From positions 1 through 12,780 of the forward strand of contig JASSUD010000070.1 in the NCBI GenBank assembly GCA_031963225.1: a DNA stretch of 12,780 bases. The letters run 5' to 3'. Below the pieces are notes generated by a model, which saw nothing but the letters and a program-made list of their open reading frames with translations, made no database searches and had not been told where the DNA came from. Origin of the DNA: JASSUD01 sp031963225. Lineage in GTDB: Bacteria; Pseudomonadota; Gammaproteobacteria; Burkholderiales; Burkholderiaceae. Made by a program: the position numbers and the translations under genes. This document shows positions 8,201-12,780 of this stretch, in pieces. Position 1 is the first letter of the stretch. Each line of letters begins with the position of its first letter.

Positions 8201-10380
8201 AGATGTTTTAAGAAATGATTTAAAGGATGATTTTCACTAAACATTTCCGTGACTTCATCCAAACCATCCAGGATAAATAAAGTCTTGTTTTGATGGTCAA
8301 GAAAGGTTTTCCCTAAAGCCTGAGCTTCGGCGTTGCCATGATTTGAAAAATAACGGTGACACAGTAAATCTTCTAAGCAGTGTATAGAAGTTGTCTGCGA
8401 GGCGGTCTTAAGCCGTCGTAGCGGCACCCACAGGATACTGTCAAAAATATCCTGCCATAAACCGTTGCGATAATATTCATACACCAGCTTTTTGCATAAA
8501 GTGGTTTTGCCTATCCCCGCTCGCCCCTGAATGAGAATCCTTTTAGGGATACCTTCTGAGCCGTCACGTAATTTTTGTGCCTCAAAAAGCTTCTCTAACG
8601 CAATTAACTTGTTTGGGTTGGCCGCCTCAAGTCGCTGCAGTTCACTGCTGGGCAAGCGTTCAAAAACTGCGGCTTGCTTTTTCAATTCTTCTTTGTCTTT
8701 TTCTCTCTGCGCCTGACTTTCCACCATCGCCAGATTAATGTAACAGTCAGCTAGCGACATTTTATCGCCCGATACCCGTTGTATCGACAGATCGGATAGC
8801 TTATAGCTCTGATACAGCGCAGTGCGCAGATCGGTTAAGGAGAGACGATGTGGCCGCAATCTTTGCTCCTCGAGGGCTGTGCGTACCTTGTTCAATATAT
8901 GGTTGATGCGCTCTGTGCACGCAGCCGCGCTCAAAGAGGCAGGCTGAAGTTTTAACCAATCCATAAACGTGCTGTATTCTTGCCAAAACTGGCTCAACGC
9001 AGTGCGATGCATATCGCTTCTCGCTAACAGTCGCTCAATAAGCTTAAGCAGTACCGCGTGCCGGCCTTCATTCTGATATACGGGCTGCCCTGCTTTAGCT
9101 TGCCATTCCAAGCGAGGAATATCGCCGATGCGAACCGTGGCTTCAGACATAAAAAGGTCCAAGTACGGTTCATGACTGTTTGCAGTTAACTCCACGGGAA
9201 TAATGCCGTGTGCATCGCCTCGGTCCTTGGCTCGGATTTGTAAAAAGGCAATTTCTGTAAGTACGTGATGGAAGCCGTCTTTTTTATAGAATGCCTTAAC
9301 GACTTCACGAATATGCGTGTCGCTCTGTTGGCGCACATCAACGTCATAGGCGGCTTGAAGCTGCTCATAAAATGCGGGATAGTGCGCCCACTTTAAATAC
9401 TGCGCTAAAACCTCTGAACAGCAGACAACCACCTTATCTACTGGATGGATCCCCCTTCTTAGCGAAGTCGGCAGCAAACCCAGTTGACTGATTAAGATAT
9501 CTTCTAGCTGACTTTCTGTTCTCGGAGCTTGCTGTAAACCCGAATAGGGTTGCGCCAGCGGTGTTTGATCCGAATACAGTTTGACGCAGAGTTCAGATAA
9601 TTGTTCGATTAAATATCGGGCTATCTCCGCCTTAGCCTCGCCAGCAGCATCGCAGTTGTGCGCATAAACGATAAACAGACTGGGTTGACTGGGCACCTCT
9701 ACCGATTTCAGTAACGACAGCATCTCTTTAAATAAGAGATCGAGTATTTTATTTTTTTCGGGCGTAACCACGTCTCTCGATAGTGGCTGATTGGAGATGG
9801 AATTCGAGAAGTACGATGGAGAGGAAGAGAAGAAAGCCTGGACGTTCCATCTTGTTGGAGAAAGCATTGAGAATGCTGCTGATATGGAGTCCATGTCGCT
9901 TGCTTCAGAAGCAATGCTTATAGGCTGTGGCGTGTTGGCTCTTTTGGCCGATCGATGTTCGATGCTTAAGCTCCCTGCACGCTTCGAAGGACGCAAAGCG
10001 AGTGGGGAGGTAATGGACCTATCTCCGGCAAAGGAGGCATTATCTGTCAGAGGTATCGAGACAGGATGCGCTACTTCAGGAAATGGAAATGCCTCTCTTT
10101 TTTGATTGAGCTGGAATGAGATTTCCTCAAACAACGCCTGCGATACGCCAAAATCATTATGGAAATCTTGCGTAGCACGGGGGAGCAAATAGCGTGCTTC
10201 ATTAAGGTATTCGCTGGCTCTAATCGCACAAGCCGCTGCCTGTTGCACCTCTCCAGACGAAAAATAGTGTACTGCTTGCTGCAGTAAACTTTTGGCTTGA
10301 TCTAAAGGAGTATGCGTAGGTAATAGTGGTGTATGACTATACGAGCTGGATCCCGTGGCAGGCGGGGTACGGTCAATCAT
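5248..10380 (-). CDS. NLR-like protein: TIR/SEFIR-like domain, NACHT NTPase, 16 HEAT repeats
   Basis: A 1710-residue STAND-type protein, numbered from the ATG at 10380. That start (MIDRTPPATG) has GAAAGGG five bases upstream; an in-frame TTG eight codons earlier has no such site. Residues ~26-66 form a helical hairpin of TPR/MIT type. A serine/proline-rich linker (~95-230) follows. Residues ~233-410 look like a TIR/SEFIR fold (SLFIVYAHN, KLYSD, KVVVCCSEVL, TEIAFLQI, IIPVEL). A helical segment and coiled coil (~550-577) lead into the NACHT: Walker A GRAGIGKTTL (619-628), Walker B LFILDGLDEV (701-710) and the NLR-like HLTFQEFFAA (927-936). HEAT repeats occupy 1102-1629, then a conserved-looking tail (PLYIQNKQLHFYTP). 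Such proteins oligomerise on sensing a ligand through the repeats; bacterial NACHT proteins can act against phage. The NACHT and HEAT calls are firm; the TIR/SEFIR call is moderate, and no catalytic glutamate is assigned. Confidence 0.93.
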   Translation of the reverse strand: MIDRTPPATGSSSYSHTPLLPTHTPLDQAKSLLQQAVHYFSSGEVQQAAACAIRASEYLNEARYLLPRATQDFHNDFGVSQALFEEISFQLNQKREAFPFPEVAHPVSIPLTDNASFAGDRSITSPLALRPSKRAGSLSIEHRSAKRANTPQPISIASEASDMDSISAAFSMLSPTRWNVQAFFSSSPSYFSNSISNQPLSRDVVTPEKNKILDLLFKEMLSLLKSVEVPSQPSLFIVYAHNCDAAGEAKAEIARYLIEQLSELCVKLYSDQTPLAQPYSGLQQAPRTESQLEDILISQLGLLPTSLRRGIHPVDKVVVCCSEVLAQYLKWAHYPAFYEQLQAAYDVDVRQQSDTHIREVVKAFYKKDGFHHVLTEIAFLQIRAKDRGDAHGIIPVELTANSHEPYLDLFMSEATVRIGDIPRLEWQAKAGQPVYQNEGRHAVLLKLIERLLARSDMHRTALSQFWQEYSTFMDWLKLQPASLSAAACTERINHILNKVRTALEEQRLRPHRLSLTDLRTALYQSYKLSDLSIQRVSGDKMSLADCYINLAMVESQAQREKDKEELKKQAAVFERLPSSELQRLEAANPNKLIALEKLFEAQKLRDGSEGIPKRILIQGRAGIGKTTLCKKLVYEYYRNGLWQDIFDSILWVPLRRLKTASQTTSIHCLEDLLCHRYFSNHGNAEAQALGKTFLDHQNKTLFILDGLDEVTEMFSENHPLNHFLKHLLNQSYVLITSRPAGVNSSQCNELDLELETIGFNTENVQTYIQKFAPESKQAEIQQFIDRTPLIQSLVNIPIQLDALCYSWNSLPKNQTVTMASLYEAMVSRLWSKDSKRLEKRKSEEKLIAYKLKERIAPEENYLSYLAFKGLEAGKIEFSWEDLSICEEELYKTGGIDTDTYKLKATSFLHTADAEEADEEKRSYHFLHLTFQEFFAAKFLARHLHTQIEMAGKRPSLSTGHAVQTKLDIVPSLKELEAFIATHKYHPRYEIVWWMVSGLLKGSALEYFFTLLEEAPRDLIGIRHQQVMMGCLNEARTQLKTTTRTELEKGFLQWLDFEIENGRSSYSCLGSQRVFPEYLLLDSLNQAERKKKNKVIATFGERPVLSPDALQVLISSLKDDDEGVRDAAARALGRQSTLSLDAIQALISTLKDEDGKVRDTATWALDSHSKLSSYVVQALISFLKDEDLNVRDAAARALGSDSKLSSYAVQALISSLKDEDGKVRDAATRALGSHSELSFYAVQALISFLKDEDWEVRYAVARALGSQSTLSTDEVQALLVSSLKDNHKDVRDAAAGALYGQHTLSTDAVQTLVSSLKDDDEDVRYAAARALGNNGKLPTDALQALIFFLKDECKIRCVAAGTLDSQNTQSSDVLQVLITSMKDDDENVRYAAARALGGQSMLSADAVQALISSLKDDDEDVKYAAARALEDQHTLSTDAVQVLVSSLKDDDEDVRYTAASALENQRTLSTDAVQALVSSLKDNHKCVRYAAASALGSQRTLSTDVVQALVSLLKDDDEGVRYAAAGALENQRTLSTDAVQALIFSLKDKNVSVRCQAEMALGGQSTLSPDAIQALISFLKDGDKFVREAATSFLETQSTLSTDAVQALISSLKDDDKDVRYETASALGAHTNQLFTLLARLERDQVEALYAQVLFPYSCEQIAPLYIQNKQLHFYTPTGLGRPIPLTSKEIQEITEAFKTVQAEAGIISRD
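5494..7077 (-). repeat. Tandem array of 16 HEAT-type units, 99-bp period
   Basis: Sixteen units of 33 codons fill exactly 1584 bp. The consensus begins S-T-L-S-T, continues DAVQALISSLKDDDEDVR and ends YAAARALGSQ. It has a two-helix HEAT/PBS-lyase-like pattern with a conserved V-R-x-A-A. Neighbouring units are nearly identical at DNA level. The sixth unit (from the N-terminal side) has one extra codon (duplicated AAT near 6548-6553); the eighth lacks one (near 6312-6332). Units 2-5 form a subgroup (SSYAVQALIS...KDED), while units 9-14 form another (STDAVQAL...DDDED). This points to repeated unit and block duplication. Confidence 0.93.
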
Positions 10381-10385
10381 AAAAG

Positions 10386-10392
10386 CCCTTTC
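10386..10392 (-). promoter_or_regulatory. Ribosome binding site deciding the NACHT gene start
   Basis: On the minus strand GAAAGGG lies five bases before the ATG at 10380. The upstream in-frame TTG at 10404 has no purine-rich site before it, so the ATG is preferred and the protein is eight residues shorter than the maximal open frame. Confidence 0.6.
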
Positions 10393-10432
10393 ATTATCGT
10401 GCAAAAGCGTCTACTTTTAGTCGTAGAACTGG

Positions 10433-10460
10433 GTTATAGGGTTCGCGTGTAGCTAATGAA
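10433..10460 (-). promoter_or_regulatory. Weak candidate promoter of the NACHT gene
   Basis: On the minus strand, TATAAC (10438-10433) lies 16 bp after TTCATT (10460-10455). The -10 match is good and the -35 match poor. The leader it would produce contains a 5-bp hairpin, TCTAC/GTAGA (10410-10427). Confidence 0.3.
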
Positions 10461-10691
10461 ATCAAAAGTCAAGGCTGGACTAACGCATAGGAGAGCGAAA
10501 TTGAGCGATACTGCAAATTATTCATTTTTTGTTGTGTGGTATGGCGGAAGACAGAGCGATCGCGCTATAAAAAAGTAGGGTTATAGCTGAAAAAATGTTA
10601 GCTGGGATGCTTTTTCATAAAGATAAGATTCTACTTGATCCGCTCCCCTACTTTTGTGAGTTAGTTGATCCGCGGCGCGAAACCCGTAAAT

Positions 10692-10790
10692 GTGAACAGC
10701 GATGAAGCCCGAGTACTACGGGAAATAGACACCGAGCTTGAAGAAATGGATGATAAATGGAGGTATGCAGGCAATCCTGTAACGCACTGA
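10692..10790 (+). CDS. Possible short ORF or gene fragment, 32 codons
   Basis: A GTG at 10692 opens a frame to a TGA at 10788-10790 that contains DEARVLREIDTELEEMDDKW, an acidic amphipathic helix with coding-like composition. The frame is open back to 10665 after a TAG. No Shine-Dalgarno sequence precedes the GTG, and I do not recognise the product. It may be the tail of a gene lost by deletion. It is the only segment of this intergenic region that looks protein-like. Confidence 0.2.
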   Translation: MNSDEARVLREIDTELEEMDDKWRYAGNPVTH

Positions 10791-10952
10791 AATATTTATA
10801 AGATTATTCTGGTTGTAAAAGTAGCCATAAACCTACTTTGAACTGGAGATCCAACCGCTCCAAGTATAGTTGAGGCATCTGAACGACACGCTGGGAAAGG
10901 AGGTTTTTTCGGTTTGAAACAAAGCCCCTTTCTTAATGGCGACCCCTCACTC

Positions 10953-10978
10953 AAAAAAGCTTGGCGCTTCTCTTTTTT
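10953..10978 (-). terminator. Likely terminator of the WD40 gene, possibly bidirectional
   Basis: On the minus strand, GAAGC-GCCAA-GCTTTTTT begins about 12 bases after the WD40 stop codon. The stem is AAGC/GCTT extended by A-T and G-T pairs into an A-rich/T-rich flank, and ends in a T-run. The plus strand also shows a T-run after the stem (CTCTTTTTTAT). Confidence 0.45.
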
Positions 10979-10984
10979 ATTCCA

Positions 10985-12780
10985 TCATGCCATATGAGAG
11001 GGCAGACCCACTGCCCAGCGTTGCTTCAAGAGTCGTGTATTGACCGGGCTTAAGCCTTGCACTTCCCAGATGGAGGCCTTTTCCACATTAAGTGCAGCAT
11101 GCGTTGAACTCCAGCACAAGCGCACCTGACAGTCACCTTCTGCTTCGATCACTTGCCACACACGAACCGATGTATCGCAACTACCCGCCACTAAGTACTG
11201 GCCGTTGGGGGTAACCTTCCAGGCAAGACTGGTGACCCATCCACTACAATCTCGAATCACCGCAACACACTGTCCTGATGCCGCATCCCACAGCCGTACC
11301 GTCTCATCATCACTTGCCGAGGCGATTTGCTGGCCGCTGGGCGAATACACCACGCTCCAAACATAGGAGGTATGCCCTCGTAAAGTGTGCGTGAGGGCCC
11401 CGGTTTGCGCATCCCACAGCCGCACCGTCTTGTCCTTACTGCCCGAGGCGATCTGCTGGCCGCTGGGCGAATACACCGCCGTCAAAACCGTGGAGGTATG
11501 CCCTTGTAAGATATGCTCGAGGACCCCGGTTTGCGCATCTCGCAGCCGCACCGTATTGTCATCACTACCCGAGGCGATCTGCTGGCCGCTGGGCGAATAC
11601 ACCACGCTGCTAACGGAGGAAGTATGCCCTTGTAAGGCGTGCGTGAGAACTCCGGTTTGCGCATCCCACAGCCGCACCTTCTTATCCCAACTGCTCGAGG
11701 CGATCTGCTGGCCGTTGGGCGAATACACCACGCCCTCAGTCGAGCCGGTATGCCATTGTAAGGTGTGCGCGAGGGCCCCGGTTTGCGCGTCCCACAGCCG
11801 CACTGTCTCGTCATGATTGCCCGAGGCGATTTGCTGGCCGTTGGGCGAATACACCACGCGCCTAACAGTGGAGGTATGCCCTTGTAAGGTGCGCGCGAGG
11901 TCCCCGGTTTGCGCGTCCCACAGTCGCACCGTCTTATCGCCCCCCCCTGAGGCGATCTGCTGACCGTTTGGCGAATACACCACGCTAGTAACCCCCTTAG
12001 TATGGCCCTTTAAAGTGGCGGTAAGCGCTCCTGAGTCTGCATTCCACAGGCGCACCGTATTATCATCACTCCCCGAAGCGATCTGCTCACAGTTCGGCGA
12101 GTACACCACGCTATTAACAGCGCTAGTATGGCCAATTACTTTATGGCTAGGCGGAACAAAGCGCGCACTCCACAGTCGCACCGTCTTATCCAACCCCACT
12201 GAGGCAATCTGCTCACCGTTCGGCGAATACGCCACGCTCTGAATCCGGTTAGTATGGCCCTTTAACGTATCGGTAAGCGCCCCTGAGTCTGCATTCCACA
12301 GCCGCACCGTCTCATCTCCACTCCCCGAGGCAATTTGCTGGCCATTCGGCGAATACACCACGCTATGAACCCAATTAGTATGGCCCGTTAATGTGTGGAG
12401 AGGCTCCTCAGCGTCTCTATCCCACACCCGCACCGTACGATCATAACTTCCCGAAGCGATCTGCTCACCGTTCAGCGAATACACCACGCTCGTCACCACG
12501 TCAGTATGGCCCGTTAACGTGGCAGTCAGCGCGCCAGAGGCTGCATCCCACAGCCGCATCGTATGATCCTGACTCCCCGATGCGATCTGCTGACCGTTCG
12601 GTGAATACACCACGCTATTCACATAGCCAGTATGACCCTCTAAAGTGGCGGTAAGCGCTCCAGAGACTGTATCCCACAGCCGCACCGTCTGATCATCACT
12701 CCCCGAGGCGATCTGCCCACCATTTGGTGAATAGGCCACGCTACTCACCAAGCTAGTATGGCCCTTTAAAGTCGCAGTAA
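10985..12780 (-). CDS. WD40-repeat protein, C-terminal part (N-terminus outside the window)
   Basis: The frame is open to the right edge, so the gene is partial; the 597 codons seen are its C-terminal part. It holds 12 WD40 units of 42 residues (consensus GHTS-V-SVVYSPNGQQIASGS-D-TVRLWDAQTG), then one diverged 13th blade (SGWVTSLAWKV...VRVWQV) and a 50-residue tail containing GLSPVNTRLLKQR. Such units form seven-bladed beta-propellers that bind proteins or other ligands. Several blades are imperfect: the third-last canonical unit has R in place of the WD tryptophan (VRLRDA), and the one before it has WHT in place of GHT. A similar tail recurs, as I recall, after NACHT-WD40 proteins of endosymbionts, so an upstream NACHT domain is expected but not seen. 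It is transcribed toward the NACHT-HEAT gene, 604 bp away, probably as a separate unit. Confidence 0.9.
   Translation of the reverse strand, partial: TATLKGHTSLVSSVAYSPNGGQIASGSDDQTVRLWDTVSGALTATLEGHTGYVNSVVYSPNGQQIASGSQDHTMRLWDAASGALTATLTGHTDVVTSVVYSLNGEQIASGSYDRTVRVWDRDAEEPLHTLTGHTNWVHSVVYSPNGQQIASGSGDETVRLWNADSGALTDTLKGHTNRIQSVAYSPNGEQIASVGLDKTVRLWSARFVPPSHKVIGHTSAVNSVVYSPNCEQIASGSDDNTVRLWNADSGALTATLKGHTKGVTSVVYSPNGQQIASGGGDKTVRLWDAQTGDLARTLQGHTSTVRRVVYSPNGQQIASGNHDETVRLWDAQTGALAHTLQWHTGSTEGVVYSPNGQQIASSSWDKKVRLWDAQTGVLTHALQGHTSSVSSVVYSPSGQQIASGSDDNTVRLRDAQTGVLEHILQGHTSTVLTAVYSPSGQQIASGSKDKTVRLWDAQTGALTHTLRGHTSYVWSVVYSPSGQQIASASDDETVRLWDAASGQCVAVIRDCSGWVTSLAWKVTPNGQYLVAGSCDTSVRVWQVIEAEGDCQVRLCWSSTHAALNVEKASIWEVQGLSPVNTRLLKQRWAVGLPSHMA
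11267..12778 (-). repeat. Tandem array of 12 near-identical WD40 units, 126-bp period
   Basis: Twelve complete 126-bp units occupy exactly 1512 bp without a single length change. Structural residues and even synonymous positions are shared (for example GAGGCGATCTGCTGGCC on the plus strand recurs every 126 bp), while the codons just after GHT and around the S-x-D-x-T turn vary from unit to unit. This is the mark of recent duplication or ongoing homogenisation. Confidence 0.95.

Larger units (their letters stand above)
10411..10839. repeat. Dispersed CTACTTTT octamers
   Basis: CTACTTTT occurs at 10411-10418 and 10648-10655, its complement AAAAGTAG at 10571-10578 and 10817-10824, and a 7-base copy CTACTTT at 10833-10839. 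The copies alternate in orientation; 10571-10580 and 10646-10655 form a 10-bp inverted pair, and 10818-10824 with 10833-10839 form a 7-bp hairpin. Confidence 0.7.
10381..10984. other. Intergenic region between the HEAT and WD40 genes
   Basis: About 600 bp with no gene I can support. Contents seen: the leader and possible promoter of the NACHT gene, repeated CTACTTTT octamers, an operator-like dyad GCTATAA (10564-10570) / TTATAGC (10581-10587), a direct repeat TTGATCCGC (10635 and 10665, 30 bp apart), a direct repeat GGGTTATAG (10431 and 10578), a 40-codon plus-strand ORF at 10456-10578 without a ribosome site, a short plus-strand frame at 10692-10790, and terminator-like structure near the WD40 stop. 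The mix of small dyads and orphan frames suggests an old insertion site or decayed gene. Confidence 0.6.

Noticed and set aside
10556..10565. GCGATCGC palindrome (HIP1-like)
   Set aside because: A single occurrence in the region; it carries no weight without genome-wide abundance.
10456..10578. A 40-codon plus-strand ORF (starting MKSKVKAGL)
   Set aside because: No ribosome site, no recognisable family, and it overlaps the candidate promoter and octamer repeats; chance is a sufficient explanation.
11385..11816. Plus-strand and alternative minus-strand open frames in the WD40 array
   Set aside because: The 126-bp period likewise preserves stop-free alternative frames. Products are cysteine/arginine-rich repeats without start signals, while the WD40 frame explains the region fully.

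Overview
The window looks like the chromosome of a Burkholderiaceae-type betaproteobacterium. PepA, LptF and LptG read almost residue for residue like Burkholderia proteins as I remember them, and the pepA / lptF-lptG divergent layout matches that group. The moderate GC content and the large NACHT, HEAT and WD40 proteins point to a reduced, host-associated relative such as the endofungal Mycoavidus/Glomeribacter lineage. That placement is an inference from memory, not from a search.

Left part (1-4600) is core genome. A REP-like inverted repeat pair lies just downstream of pepA. pepA (minus strand, leucyl aminopeptidase) is divergent from lptF-lptG (plus strand, the two permease subunits of the LPS exporter). 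A strong hairpin spans the lptG stop codon. It is followed by a tRNA-Lys(UUU) gene with its own promoter.

The junction (4600-5246) is a scar of mobile DNA. A fused open frame reads as the C-terminal part of an IS66-type TnpA accessory protein joined in frame to the last ~115 residues of a phage-type tyrosine integrase. The integrase part lies 3' of the tRNA-Lys gene and is transcribed toward it, which is the usual arrangement of a tRNA-targeted genomic island.

Right part (5248-12780) is accessory and codes on the minus strand. It holds a 1710-residue NLR-like protein with an N-terminal TIR/SEFIR-like domain, a NACHT NTPase and 16 HEAT-type repeats of 33 residues. Upstream of it is the C-terminal part of a second large protein made of 12 near-identical 42-residue WD40 units plus one diverged unit and a short tail; its N-terminus lies beyond the right edge. 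The ~600-bp gap between them has no convincing gene but holds repeated CTACTTTT octamers and several dyads.

Both large proteins share one plan: a repeat sensor array with conserved structural residues and variation confined to a few surface positions. The WD40 pattern resembles the hypervariable WD40 arrays of fungal NLR incompatibility proteins. Plausible roles are anti-phage defence (as for bacterial NACHT/STAND proteins) or interaction with a eukaryotic host; the sequence alone does not decide between them.
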